From: Oscillospiraceae bacterium
GTDB taxonomy: Bacteria; Bacillota; Clostridia; Oscillospirales; Ruminococcaceae
NCBI GenBank assembly: GCA_015067145.1
Contig: SVNA01000013.1
Span: forward strand, 1-49,200
DNA length: 49,200 nt
Direction: 5' to 3'
The position numbers and the translations under genes are program-made. Positions 24,735-34,474 of this stretch are shown here, piece by piece (positions within the stretch are counted from its first letter, which is position 1; each line of letters begins with the position of its first letter). The notes under the pieces were generated by a model. That model ran no database searches. It had not been told where the DNA came from and worked only from the letters and a program-made list of their open reading frames with translations.

Positions 24735-26720
24735 TTATGATAAATCCAGCTGGTCAAGATAATCTGCACCGAAATCCTGAATATACTGTTTTCTGCCTGC
24801 AAGGTTATCTCCAAGCAGCAGTTCGAACATCTCCTGTGTGCGTGCCACATCCTCCTTGCACACCTTGATAAGACGGCGTGTTTCAGGGTTCATTGTGGTA
24901 ATCCACATCATTTCAGGTTCGTTTTCACCAAGACCTTTGGAACGCTGAATTGTAAACTTCTGTTTTTCAATCCTGCTCAGAATATTTTTCTTTTCTTCCT
25001 CTGTATAGGCAAAATATGTTTTGTCCTTTGTGTTGATTTCGTACAGAGGGCTTTCCGCGATATATACGTAGCCGTCATCTATAAGCTGTGGGCATAGGCG
25101 GTAGAGCATTGTGAGGATAAGGGTTCTTATCTGGAAGCCGTCAACATCGGCATCGGTACAGATAACAACCTTGTTCCATCGCAGATTTTCTATATTGAAG
25201 GTAGCAATGCCTGCTTTCTGATATTTGGCAGGACTTTCAACACCACAGCCAAGAACTTTGATAAGGTCTGTGATGATATCACTTTTGAATATTCTGTCGT
25301 AGTCGCATTTGAGACAGTTGAGGATTTTGCCTCGCACAGGCATAAGTGCCTGAAATTCCGCGTCACGGCTGGTTTTACATGCACCGAGAGCAGAGTCGCC
25401 TTCCACGATGTAAACCTCACGTTTTGAAACATCCTTACTGCGGCAGTCCACAAACTTCTGCACACGGTTTGCAAGGTCAATTTTTTCGCTGATTGTCTTT
25501 TTGAGGCTGATACGTGTTTTTTCGGCCTGTTCTCTGGACTGTTTGTTTACAATAACCTGCTGAACAACTTTAAGGGCTTCATCAGGGTTTTCGATAAAGT
25601 AGACTTCCAGTGTACGTTTGAGAAAGTCTGTCATTGCCTGGGCAATAAATTTGTTTGTGATTGCCTTTTTTGTCTGGTTTTCGTAGCTGGTCATAGTTGA
25701 GAAACAGCTGGAAACAAACACGAGACAGTCTTCGATATCCTGGAATGTGATTTTGCTTTCGTTTTTCTTATAGAGGTTTTTCTGTTTTGCAAAGGCATCG
25801 ATCTGGCTTACAAATGCAGATTTAACAGCCTTTTCAGGGCTGCCGCCGTATTCAAGGAAGCTGGAATTGTGGTAATATTCAATCTTCTGCACCTTGTTGG
25901 AGAATGCAAAAGCAACATTCATCTTAACCTTGTATTCCGGCATATCTTCACGGTCTTTACCGCTTGCTTCTTCGGAGCTTGAAATTATCTGTGTGAGATT
26001 ATCCCCATTGCAGATTTCTTCAACATAATCACTTATACCTTTTTCGTAAAAATATTCCTTTGTTTCAAAACCCTTATCCCTCTGGTTTTTAAAGATAAAG
26101 AGAACGTTAGGGTTTACAACAGCCTGACGTTTGAGCACCTCTTCAAAATAGCTTTCAGGTATGCTGATATCACTGAAAACTGTATTGTCCGGTTTCCATC
26201 TGATTTTTGAACCTGTCTGGCGTTTTGTGGTTGGTTCTTTCTGCAGCCCGCCAACATTTTCACCCTTTTCAAAGTCAAGATGATAGGAAAACCCGTCACG
26301 GACAATATCAACTGTCATATATTCAGCGGCATACTGTGTTGCACACAGACCCAAGCCGTTCAAACCCAGAGAAAACTCGTAGTTATCCCCTGAGTTGTTG
26401 TTGTATTTGCCGCCTGCGTACATTTCACAGAACAGAAGCTCCCAGTTGTATCGGGCTTCGTTTTTATTGTAGTCCACAGGGATACCGCGGCCAAAGTCCT
26501 CCACCTCGATGGACCCATCGGCGTATCTTGTCATAATTATTTTGTTACCGTGGCCTTCCCTTGCCTCGTCGATACTGTTGGACAGAATTTCAAAAACAGA
26601 ATGCTGGCAGCCCTCGATACCATCGGAACCAAAAATAACCGCAGGGCGTTTTCTTACCCTGTCGGCACCTTTAAGACTGCTGATGCTTTCATTGCCATAA
26701 ACTGCTGACTTTTTTGCCAT
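24735..26720 (-). CDS. parE: Type IIA DNA topoisomerase B subunit (ParE/GyrB-like)
   Basis: 661 residues. ATPase and TOPRIM subunit. The GHKL ATPase has FEILSNSIDEA (Glu44, Asn48), EVEDFGRGIPVD and a loop SLGLNGLGLCATQ in place of the usual GLHGVG. The TOPRIM motifs are IVEGDSA (Glu440) and TDADVDG (Asp523/525/527) for magnesium; the usual histidine that follows is Gln530. Start has AGGAG upstream and a promoter at 26775-26803. Operon of two with the A subunit. A diverged second topoisomerase beside gyrase, which must be elsewhere, is the best reading. Confidence 0.88.
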   Translation of the reverse strand: MAKKSAVYGNESISSLKGADRVRKRPAVIFGSDGIEGCQHSVFEILSNSIDEAREGHGNKIIMTRYADGSIEVEDFGRGIPVDYNKNEARYNWELLFCEMYAGGKYNNNSGDNYEFSLGLNGLGLCATQYAAEYMTVDIVRDGFSYHLDFEKGENVGGLQKEPTTKRQTGSKIRWKPDNTVFSDISIPESYFEEVLKRQAVVNPNVLFIFKNQRDKGFETKEYFYEKGISDYVEEICNGDNLTQIISSSEEASGKDREDMPEYKVKMNVAFAFSNKVQKIEYYHNSSFLEYGGSPEKAVKSAFVSQIDAFAKQKNLYKKNESKITFQDIEDCLVFVSSCFSTMTSYENQTKKAITNKFIAQAMTDFLKRTLEVYFIENPDEALKVVQQVIVNKQSREQAEKTRISLKKTISEKIDLANRVQKFVDCRSKDVSKREVYIVEGDSALGACKTSRDAEFQALMPVRGKILNCLKCDYDRIFKSDIITDLIKVLGCGVESPAKYQKAGIATFNIENLRWNKVVICTDADVDGFQIRTLILTMLYRLCPQLIDDGYVYIAESPLYEINTKDKTYFAYTEEEKKNILSRIEKQKFTIQRSKGLGENEPEMMWITTMNPETRRLIKVCKEDVARTQEMFELLLGDNLAGRKQYIQDFGADYLDQLDLS

Positions 26721-26774
26721 TGTTTTCTCCTATATATAAAAGGTATATTTTTCCTTATACTCATTAACCATTTA

Positions 26775-26803
26775 ATTTTAACTGCTATAAAAATTTTTGT
26801 CAA
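26775..26803 (-). promoter_or_regulatory. Promoter of the topoisomerase operon
   Basis: Minus-strand perfect TTGACA (26798-26803), 17-base spacer, TAAAAT (26775-26780). Confidence 0.75.
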
Positions 26804-26858
26804 GGCGAGAACACTATATCCATTATTATATAACTTTTATATATCACCATATATTGTG

Positions 26859-26902
26859 TTTAAACAAAACAGCGGCTGAGACATAAAATTCCCGGCCGCT
26901 GT
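26859..26902 (-). terminator. Terminator of the 26911-28638 gene
   Basis: ACAGCGGC (26869-26876) with GCCGCTGT (26895-26902), 18-base loop, followed by TTTTGTTTA on the minus strand. Confidence 0.75.
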
Positions 26903-26910
26903 ACAATATT

Positions 26911-28638
26911 CTATTGTTTTTTACATCCGTCTCTGTAGATAATGTATCCGAAATCATATTCGTCTATATTATATCCGCCATAGTTTGACATAAACCAATC
27001 ATTAAATCCATTGTTTTCCTTTTGTGAATACACTATATCCGGCATTTTATGCGGATTAACTTCAAAATACATTGCCTGCTTATTCATAAATTCTTCGTCA
27101 ACATCGTTCAGGTATGCCGAAAAGCTGCAGATTTCCCTGTCGAACATAAAGCTCATCCAGGTGCGTTTTGTGGCAGCTAAAACCTTTTTGTATTCATAGT
27201 TTTTCTCTGCTGTTTCCACTATATCATAGTACATATCATAGTCTGATGCATGATTTTCATCCACAACAAGACCTTTCATTACACCATATTCCAGCTTTAC
27301 AGTCTGATTTTCAATTTCACCAGGGCCATATATGCTGACATATCTGGAATACCCCTGAAAAGAAATCTGTACTGCAAAAACACAGACCAATACAACAGCA
27401 CATATCTTTTTAAGTTTTAAATCAGACAGATCTGCAGTAATTTCCTTAAAACATATTACTGCCATTACAATGCTGGCAACTGTTGAAACTGCAGTTGCCG
27501 CCGAAACTGCCACGAACCCTTGATTTGAAGAAAGATTGAGGAAAAATGTATACACAAGACCAGGTACATATACTGTCCGGAACAAACGTTTTACCTTTTC
27601 ATTTTTGGAAAGCAGTGCACAGAACATGCCAAAACATGTTGGTGCAAACATAAAATAGTCCATCTGATGGTTAACAATTATTATATGCACCTGCAGCAAA
27701 ACAGTCATCACTGCTGCCGCTGTAAAATATGCAGTTTCCTTATATTTTCTGCGGAATATCATTTCTGCCAGCAGAAGTGCCATAAGCACACCCACAATTT
27801 TTGAGTTGTACAATACAACACTGCCAAAGTAAACAATAATTTTATATACAAATGTGATATTGTGATGTTCATCTATCATTATTGGTTTTATCGACATCAT
27901 CAGCTTGTCAAAAGGAACACAGATGATAAGATATGCCGCAAAAACAACTGTGAGAGAAACAACACCCAATGTGAAAAATGCAAACATTTCCGGAGAAAGA
28001 AATTCGTTTTTTCCGTAGCTTTCTTTCTTTATTGCTTTGTACTTTCTCCATGCAGCAAACACAACAGCTGCATAGATAAAATACATAAATGCAACATGAG
28101 GGAAACTGAGTACAGATGCCGCCATTGATACACCTGCAAAGAAATAGTCTCTGTACAGATGTTTTTTTGCAGTAGCAACAAGCACAGTGGCTATTACCAT
28201 GGTCATAATCCCCACTGAATAATAGTATATGGAGGTCATTGCTACAGGAGTGTACAACGCAAATGATACAGCTGCTACAAATGCACCGGTCCAGCTGAAT
28301 TTTTTAAGGCGGAAATATATAAAAAACGCAACTGCAAGTTCAAGGATAACACAGGCTATTCTGGACCAGAAAACCAGTCCGTCTGCAGTGCCGAGCAAAG
28401 ACAGTATAAGTTTTGTGACAGGATAATATACAAAACCGGTCAGCTGTGTCTGATGCCATTCCTCAACCAGCAGAGCATCCCCCTGTGCCATTCTGTACGG
28501 TATGGAAATATGCAGAAATTCATCCGACTGGGCAAATCCAAACTGGCAACGCCACAGCACAAAAACTGCAATAAAAGCCATAACTACACAAAATATAATG
28601 TTTTTGTTTCTGTTGCTTAAATTTTTATAATATGCCAT
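26911..28638 (-). CDS. Polytopic membrane protein, probable GT-C-type glycosyltransferase
   Basis: 575 residues with about 11-13 hydrophobic segments over the first 430 residues and a soluble extracytoplasmic C-terminal region of about 140 residues. The first loop contains QSDEFLH (Asp39, Glu40) just after the first membrane span, the place where lipid-phosphate-sugar-dependent GT-C enzymes (PMT/ArnT type) carry their catalytic acid. That placement and the topology support a mannosyl/arabinosyltransferase-like role, but I cannot assign a donor or acceptor. Monocistronic; AAAGG upstream of the start. Confidence 0.7.
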   Translation of the reverse strand: MAYYKNLSNRNKNIIFCVVMAFIAVFVLWRCQFGFAQSDEFLHISIPYRMAQGDALLVEEWHQTQLTGFVYYPVTKLILSLLGTADGLVFWSRIACVILELAVAFFIYFRLKKFSWTGAFVAAVSFALYTPVAMTSIYYYSVGIMTMVIATVLVATAKKHLYRDYFFAGVSMAASVLSFPHVAFMYFIYAAVVFAAWRKYKAIKKESYGKNEFLSPEMFAFFTLGVVSLTVVFAAYLIICVPFDKLMMSIKPIMIDEHHNITFVYKIIVYFGSVVLYNSKIVGVLMALLLAEMIFRRKYKETAYFTAAAVMTVLLQVHIIIVNHQMDYFMFAPTCFGMFCALLSKNEKVKRLFRTVYVPGLVYTFFLNLSSNQGFVAVSAATAVSTVASIVMAVICFKEITADLSDLKLKKICAVVLVCVFAVQISFQGYSRYVSIYGPGEIENQTVKLEYGVMKGLVVDENHASDYDMYYDIVETAEKNYEYKKVLAATKRTWMSFMFDREICSFSAYLNDVDEEFMNKQAMYFEVNPHKMPDIVYSQKENNGFNDWFMSNYGGYNIDEYDFGYIIYRDGCKKQ

Positions 28639-28722
28639 TATTGTAGCCTTTCATATAGTTTATTTATATTTAATTATAATATCATATCAATATTTAAAAG
28701 TCCAGTTCCGCCAAAGATGCAG

Positions 28723-28748
28723 AAAGGGCGGTCCTGAGACCGCCCTTT
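28723..28748 (-). terminator. Terminator-like hairpin after ftsH
   Basis: Perfect 11-base-pair stem, AAAGGGCGGTC (28723-28733) with GACCGCCCTTT (28738-28748). The downstream tract on the minus strand (CTGCATCTTT) is poor in U. Confidence 0.65.
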
Positions 28749-28758
28749 TAAATTTTTA

Positions 28759-30726
28759 TCAGTTTTCCTGTGATTCTTCAGTTGGAATTTCTTCTGTTTC
28801 CGATTCATCAGTTGTTTCTGTATCTTCCTGTAAATTTTCTTTCTCTACCAGCACAAACTCTGCAGCAGATTCTGTAACTGTTCCAACCTCTTCCGGCAAC
28901 TCTGTTTCTTCTGTATATACATAGTCTTCAGCCATAATTTTTGCAAATTCCTCACCTGTGATTTTTTCTTGTTTCATAAGGATTTTTGCAACAATGTGAA
29001 GTTTTTCGATGTTGTCCTGGAGAATCTGCATACAACGGTTATAACCCTCGTCAACAAGACGGCGTATTTCGTTGTCGATTTCATTTGCAACTGCATCGGA
29101 ATAACCCTGACCCTGACCGTAGTCTCTGCCAAGGAATGTCTGCTGCGGGTCATGGCCGTAAACAACATTGCCCAGTTTATCAGAGAAACCGTATCTCATA
29201 ACCATTGCCTTTGCAATAGCTGTTGTGCGTTCAAGGTCGTTGGAAGCACCTGTGGAGATATCTTCCAGAATAAGCTGTTCTGCACAGCGGCCGCCGAGAA
29301 GTGTAACGATTTCGTCCTTCATCTCTTTCTTTGTGCGGTAGTTGGAATCTTCCTCAGGGATAGACAGAGTATAGCCGCCTGCCATACCGCGTGGGATGAT
29401 GGAGATTTCTTTTACAGGGCTGGAAGTTTCGCAAACGTATGTTGCAACTGCATGACCTGCTTCGTGATAGGAAACAAGTTTCTTTTCATTTGGTGTAACA
29501 ACGCGGGATTTCTTTTCCGGACCTGCTATAACCTTGATTACTGCTGCATCGATATCAGCCTGTGTAAGTGCTTTTTTGCCTTTTTTAGCTGCCATAAGTG
29601 CCGCTTCGTTGCAGAGGTTTTCAAGATCTGCACCTGTAAAACCTGCTGTTGCCTGTGCGATTGCTCTAGGTTCCACATCAGGAGCAATCGGTTTGTTTCT
29701 GAGATGAACTTTGAGGATTTCCTCACGGCCTTTGATATCAGGAGCACCTACATATATCTGTCTGTCAAAACGGCCCGGTCTGAGCAGAGCACGGTCCAGA
29801 ATATCAGCACGGTTTGTAGCTGCCATAATGATAACACCTTCGTTTGCACCGAAACCGTCCATTTCTACAAGCAGCTGGTTGAGTGTCTGTTCTCTTTCGT
29901 CGTGACCGCCGCCAAGGCCTGCACCACGCTGACGGCCAACTGCATCGATTTCGTCAATAAATATGATGGATGGAGCAGCTTTTTTAGCCTTGTCAAAAAG
30001 GTCACGAACTCGGGAAGCACCAACACCAACATACATTTCAACAAAGTCGGAACCTGAGATGGAGAAGAAAGGAACACCTGCTTCACCTGCTGTTGCTTTG
30101 GCAAGGAGAGTTTTACCTGTACCAGGAGGGCCTACAAGCAGAACACCTTTTGGTATTCTTGCCCCAAGAGAATTGAACTTGCTTGGCTCTCTGAGGAACT
30201 CTACAATTTCAACAAGTTCTTCTTTTTCTTCGTCTGCACCTGCAACATCTTTAAAGTACTTGCGTTCGGACAGATCGCCTGCATCCTTTGTTCTTGCACG
30301 GCCAACGTTCATACCTTTGCCGCCGCCGTTTGCCTGATTGTACATGTTGAAGAACAACACACCGATAAAGCCCAGCATGATGATGTATGGAATTACAGAC
30401 AGCCATGCAGGGAAAGTTGTTGCCGGGATAAAGTCATGCGGAACATTGTTCTGTTCTACATAAGGGTCAATTTTTTCTACAAAATAGTTTACGCTAGGTA
30501 CGCGGTAAACAATATTTTCCTCTTCATCTTTAACGTCAATTTCAAGGTTGCCGTTGCCAAGATTGAGCTCGTAGTATTCAACCTTGTTCTGTTTGAACAG
30601 GTCGATAGCCTCGCTCATCTTCATATCGCTGAGGTTGCTTGGCTGATTGAGGAAAACAGCTATAACAAGCATAGCGATAAGCATAGCTATATATGGAAAC
30701 GCACCATTATTTCTTTTCTTAACCAA
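28759..30726 (-). CDS. ftsH: ATP-dependent zinc metalloprotease FtsH
   Basis: 655 residues, starting at a TTG codon with AAAGGAG seven bases upstream. Two membrane spans (about 9-26 and 107-128) flank an external domain. The AAA domain has Walker A GPPGTGKT (199-206), Walker [12 protein letters not shown] and the second-region GRFDRQI arginines. The zinc protease motif is HEAGH (421-425). The last ~50 residues are very acidic ([18 protein letters not shown]), an addition beyond the usual core. Degrades misassembled membrane proteins and regulators, including in sporulation. Last gene of the run, 26 bases after hpt. Confidence 0.97.
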   Translation of the reverse strand: MVKKRNNGAFPYIAMLIAMLVIAVFLNQPSNLSDMKMSEAIDLFKQNKVEYYELNLGNGNLEIDVKDEEENIVYRVPSVNYFVEKIDPYVEQNNVPHDFIPATTFPAWLSVIPYIIMLGFIGVLFFNMYNQANGGGKGMNVGRARTKDAGDLSERKYFKDVAGADEEKEELVEIVEFLREPSKFNSLGARIPKGVLLVGPPGTGKTLLAKATAGEAGVPFFSISGSDFVEMYVGVGASRVRDLFDKAKKAAPSIIFIDEIDAVGRQRGAGLGGGHDEREQTLNQLLVEMDGFGANEGVIIMAATNRADILDRALLRPGRFDRQIYVGAPDIKGREEILKVHLRNKPIAPDVEPRAIAQATAGFTGADLENLCNEAALMAAKKGKKALTQADIDAAVIKVIAGPEKKSRVVTPNEKKLVSYHEAGHAVATYVCETSSPVKEISIIPRGMAGGYTLSIPEEDSNYRTKKEMKDEIVTLLGGRCAEQLILEDISTGASNDLERTTAIAKAMVMRYGFSDKLGNVVYGHDPQQTFLGRDYGQGQGYSDAVANEIDNEIRRLVDEGYNRCMQILQDNIEKLHIVAKILMKQEKITGEEFAKIMAEDYVYTEETELPEEVGTVTESAAEFVLVEKENLQEDTETTDESETEEIPTEESQEN

Positions 30727-30752
30727 GGGGTATCTCCTTTTACTTTTATTAT

Positions 30753-31292
30753 TTATTTTGTGTATACATCAGGATGCAGAACACCTACAAAAGGCAGATT
30801 TCTGTACTTTTCATCATAGTCCAGACCATATCCCACCACGAAAGCATCAGGAATCTGTACTCCTATGTATTTCGCCTGCACTTCGCTCTGTCTGCCTGAA
30901 GGTTTGTCCAGAAGTGTACATATTTCAATGCTGTTTGGATTTCTTTCCTTGAGCATATTGATTATATAGTTAAGTGTGAGACCGGAGTCCAGGATATCCT
31001 CAATAATGATAACATCCTTTCCCTCCAGCGGAATATCTATATCCTTTATGATTTTTACATTACCGCTGGTTTTTACACCAGAACCATAAGAGGACACAAC
31101 CATAAAATCAACATCACACTTAAGGTCAATATGACGCATAATATCTGCCATAAACACCACAGCACCTTTTAAAATTGACACCAACAGAACATCTTTGCCT
31201 GCATAGTCCTCTGTCAGTTTTTTACCCAAAGCTGCTGTGATTTCTGCTATCTGCTCTTCTGAAAGCAGAATTTCTTTTATATCGTTACGCAT
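30753..31292 (-). CDS. hpt: Hypoxanthine phosphoribosyltransferase
   Basis: 179 residues. Makes IMP/GMP from hypoxanthine/guanine and PRPP. The PRPP-binding loop is VIIIEDILDSGLTL (about 95-110), and the SILKGAVVFMADI segment lies upstream. Start after AAGGTGG. Placed between tilS (11-base gap) and ftsH, the Bacillus order. Alternative names: hprT. Confidence 0.95.
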   Translation of the reverse strand: MRNDIKEILLSEEQIAEITAALGKKLTEDYAGKDVLLVSILKGAVVFMADIMRHIDLKCDVDFMVVSSYGSGVKTSGNVKIIKDIDIPLEGKDVIIIEDILDSGLTLNYIINMLKERNPNSIEICTLLDKPSGRQSEVQAKYIGVQIPDAFVVGYGLDYDEKYRNLPFVGVLHPDVYTK

Positions 31293-31303
31293 ATTATTCC
31301 ACC

Positions 31304-32653
31304 TTATCTCTTTGTGATTACCATTATGTTTTCTGTTTTTCCATTTACTGCAAATTTTTTGTTTACACCATAGTCTTCCAGCCAGATTACATTGTCATCA
31401 TCATCTGAAAGTATCGCCATGCTGTCTCTTGTTTTAAGAGGTATTTTATCCTCGGTAAACAGTTTTTTTACAGTTTTGGTTATATTGCGTTTTCTGAGGG
31501 TGATAACATCTCCTGTTTTTCTTGTACGCAAAAATAACTTTCTATTTATTGTATCACAATCTATGCAATTATTTAAATAGTTTTTATCAATTTTTTCGTT
31601 TTTTTCCAGCTCTTCGCGGGATATTTTTTCCAGAACAAATGTTTTTGACAAAAAACTTATTTCTTTGCTGTAATAAATCTCTGTTTTTTCATCGGAGTTT
31701 TCTCTTTTATATACTTTTGGCTTGTAAAATGAAAGGTATCCTTCCTTTATTTCGCAAAGTATTTCTTTTGACAACTGACGGGAAAAACTTTCTGTTTTTA
31801 TCCCCTCAAGGATAGCTTCTATATTATCCTTTGAAAGACAGTTATATCTGTCAAGAACTTTTCGGAGGAAGAATTTTATAACCACATCATCCTGCTTTTT
31901 TATTGTGGATATATCAAAACCGTTAAGTGTTACCGAATTTCTGAAAAGTGTATCACTTAATTGGGTTAAAAATGTGTATATCTGCTCCATTTCCTGTGTA
32001 AATTCGCCTATAAGCTGCTCACTGCCTGAGTTTATCTCTTTCAGCACAGGCATAATTTTAAGACGGATTTTATTGCGGGAATATTCTTCGGAAAAGTTTG
32101 ACATATCGGTTACATAGGGCAGATTGGTTGCTTTGCAGTAATCTTCAACATCTTTTCGTGTGCAGTTTATAAGCGGTCGGATTATATTGCCTCTCACCGC
32201 AGGGATACCGCACATACCTTTAAGGTTTGTACCACGGCTGAGATTAAATATAACTGTCTCGCATTTATCACTGAGGGTATGTGCCGTGGCCAGCTTTGCA
32301 TTTCTTTCTTCTGCAACCTTTTCAAAGAATTCATACCGCAGTTTTCTTGCCCACATCTCTGTGGAAAACCCCTGTGGTTTTTCTTTGCTGTTCATATCGA
32401 GATGATGAACTATGCACTCAACACCTGTGTTTTTACAGTATTCTTTTATAAATATTTCTTCGTCGTCGCTTTCTTTTCTCAGTCCGTGATTGATGTGTAT
32501 TGCCAGAACATCAATTTTTAAAACTTCTCTATAAGCACACATAAGGTGAAACAGCGCCATGCTGTCTGCCCCTCCTGACAGACACACAGCAACTGTGTCA
32601 CCCTGGTTTATCATTTTGTATTGTTCAATTGTCTGTAAAAACAAATCAGTCAT
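31304..32653 (-). CDS. tilS: tRNA(Ile)-lysidine synthase
   Basis: 449 residues from the ATG at 32653, which overlaps the dnaB stop by eight bases; a start 18 codons upstream would lie deep in dnaB. The PP-loop is SGGADS (26-31). Attaches lysine to C34 of the AUA-reading tRNA-Ile, an essential modification. Further family blocks: AIHINHGLR, ATAHTLSDKCETVIFNLSRG, and a C-terminal TilS domain (RTRKTGDVITLRKRNITKTVKKLFTEDKIP). Translationally coupled to dnaB. Confidence 0.94.
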   Translation of the reverse strand: MTDLFLQTIEQYKMINQGDTVAVCLSGGADSMALFHLMCAYREVLKIDVLAIHINHGLRKESDDEEIFIKEYCKNTGVECIVHHLDMNSKEKPQGFSTEMWARKLRYEFFEKVAEERNAKLATAHTLSDKCETVIFNLSRGTNLKGMCGIPAVRGNIIRPLINCTRKDVEDYCKATNLPYVTDMSNFSEEYSRNKIRLKIMPVLKEINSGSEQLIGEFTQEMEQIYTFLTQLSDTLFRNSVTLNGFDISTIKKQDDVVIKFFLRKVLDRYNCLSKDNIEAILEGIKTESFSRQLSKEILCEIKEGYLSFYKPKVYKRENSDEKTEIYYSKEISFLSKTFVLEKISREELEKNEKIDKNYLNNCIDCDTINRKLFLRTRKTGDVITLRKRNITKTVKKLFTEDKIPLKTRDSMAILSDDDDNVIWLEDYGVNKKFAVNGKTENIMVITKR

Positions 32654-34025
32654 CTTCGTGTACAAAATCAATATCGTAGAATCTTGTATGTGCACCGTCC
32701 CAGCCAAGATAAACCTTTCCTACCTCGCCGTGACGGTTTTTGGCAACGATACATTCTGCTTTTGTCTGGTCAACCTCTTCGTCCTGACTGTAATATGCGT
32801 CACGGTAGAGGAAGAGAACAACGTCAGCGTCCTGTTCGATGGAACCGGAGTCTCTCAGGTCACTGAGGGCCGGACGGGCATCTCTGCCCTGGCCTTTTTC
32901 AGCACTACGGGAAAGCTGTGACAGAACAACCAACGGAACATTGAGTTCCTTTGCCATAATCTTGAGATTTCGTGTAATTTCACTGATTTCCTGTACGCGG
33001 GATTCGTTGCGTTTACCCGTACTCATAAGCTGGAGATAGTCGATAACTATCATACCTACCGGCTCGTTTTCAGGGTTCTGGTTGAGACGGCGTACCTTTG
33101 CCTTGATATCGGAAACTGTAACATTTGATGTGTCATCAAGATAAATTGGCAGGTCGGAAATTTCGCCCACTGCACGGGAGATGTTGTCCCATTCATCTAC
33201 ACGGATATTGCCCGAACGCATAATCTGGCTGTCGATATGTGCCACCGCAGAAATCATACGGCTGGTGAGCTGTTCCCTTGTCATTTCCAATGAGAATATT
33301 GCAACAGGGATGTTTCTCTGTGCAACATTTGTGGCTATGTTGAGAACAAAGGAGGTTTTACCCATACCTGGACGTGCTGCAAGGATAATAAGGTCACTTT
33401 TGCCCATACCTGTGAGCATCTTGTCCAGATATGAAAAGCCTGTGGGAACACCCAGATATTTTTCTCTGTCCTTGCCGGAAAGATTGCTGAGACGTTCAAA
33501 GCTTTCTACCGCCGATTTGCTGATGTGCTGCAGGGCTGTTGTATCCCTGCCCTGACGCAGTTCGTAAATCTTCTGCTCGGCATATTCCATAAGCACATCT
33601 GCATCAGGTGCAGTCTGTGTCTGACGGATAATGTCGGTGGATGTATTGAGCAGCATACGCACCATATATTTATCTCGGATAATCTGTGCGTAGGAAGAAA
33701 TATTTGAAAGGCTTGGAACGGTGTCCGCAAGCTGTGTCAGATAAACCTTTGCTTCTGCTTCGTCAGAGAATACACCGTTTTCTGTAACACTGTTGAGAAC
33801 GGTGATAAAGTCTGACGGAATGTTGGCATTGAAAAGCTTATGTATTTCGAGAAATATCCTCTGATTCTGTCTTGAATAAAAATATTCAGCCTTTACCTGT
33901 TCAATTATCAGGGAAACAGTTTCGGGGCTGATTATAGCCGCACCTAATATAGCCTGTTCAGCTTCTATGCTGTAAGGCTCGCTTATACCCAGACTATTAA
34001 GTGTCAGATCCAGTTGCTTGTCCAT
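32646..34025 (-). CDS. dnaB: Replicative DNA helicase DnaB
   Basis: 459 residues. N-terminal primase-binding domain with PYSIEAEQAILGA; C-terminal RecA-like motor with Walker A RPGMGKTS (218-225), IPVAIFSLEM, Walker B MIVIDYLQLM and LSQLSRSAE. Hexameric helicase at the replication fork. Ribosome site GAGG lies in the end of rplI, nine bases before its own start region. Called dnaC in Bacillus. Order gdpP-rplI-dnaB is conserved in Firmicutes. Confidence 0.97.
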   Translation of the reverse strand: MDKQLDLTLNSLGISEPYSIEAEQAILGAAIISPETVSLIIEQVKAEYFYSRQNQRIFLEIHKLFNANIPSDFITVLNSVTENGVFSDEAEAKVYLTQLADTVPSLSNISSYAQIIRDKYMVRMLLNTSTDIIRQTQTAPDADVLMEYAEQKIYELRQGRDTTALQHISKSAVESFERLSNLSGKDREKYLGVPTGFSYLDKMLTGMGKSDLIILAARPGMGKTSFVLNIATNVAQRNIPVAIFSLEMTREQLTSRMISAVAHIDSQIMRSGNIRVDEWDNISRAVGEISDLPIYLDDTSNVTVSDIKAKVRRLNQNPENEPVGMIVIDYLQLMSTGKRNESRVQEISEITRNLKIMAKELNVPLVVLSQLSRSAEKGQGRDARPALSDLRDSGSIEQDADVVLFLYRDAYYSQDEEVDQTKAECIVAKNRHGEVGKVYLGWDGAHTRFYDIDFVHEDD

Positions 34026-34033
34026 CTGAAAAA

Positions 34034-34474
34034 TTATTCCTCAACTTTAACTGTAATTTTTGCTGTGATTTCAGGATAAACTTTTACGTTGCAGATATAG
34101 CTGCCGAAAAGTTTGATATCGTCCATAACAATTTTCTTTTTGTCGATTTTAACACCGAATTTCTTTTCCAGTTCTGCTGCAACATCCTTGGAAGTAACAG
34201 CACCGAAAAGCTTGCCTTCTTTGCCTGCTTTTGCCTTGAGAGTAATAATCTGGTCGTTAATTTTGTTTTTAATATCTGTTGCTGCGTTGATTTCTTCCTG
34301 TTTGTGATGTGCTTTAGCACTTTCTTTTATTTTAACGTCATTTACTGCACCTGCTGTTGCTTCCTTTGCAAGTTTTCTTGGGAAAAGGAAGTTTCTTGCA
34401 TAACCGTCAGAAACGTTTACAATCTGATCTTTTTTGCCGATGGATTTAACATCCTGTAAAAGTACTACTTTCAT
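34034..34474 (-). CDS. rplI: 50S ribosomal protein L9
   Basis: 146 residues. Opens [36 protein letters not shown], the L9 23S-rRNA-binding domain, followed by a long lysine-rich connecting helix and a C-terminal domain ([14 protein letters not shown]). The start codon abuts the gdpP stop (TAAATG), with GGAG nine bases upstream. Confidence 0.97.
   Translation of the reverse strand: MKVVLLQDVKSIGKKDQIVNVSDGYARNFLFPRKLAKEATAGAVNDVKIKESAKAHHKQEEINAATDIKNKINDQIITLKAKAGKEGKLFGAVTSKDVAAELEKKFGVKIDKKKIVMDDIKLFGSYICNVKVYPEITAKITVKVEE

Noticed and set aside
28969-30057. 362-codon plus-strand open frame opposite ftsH
   Set aside because: Antisense shadow of the AAA and protease domains.
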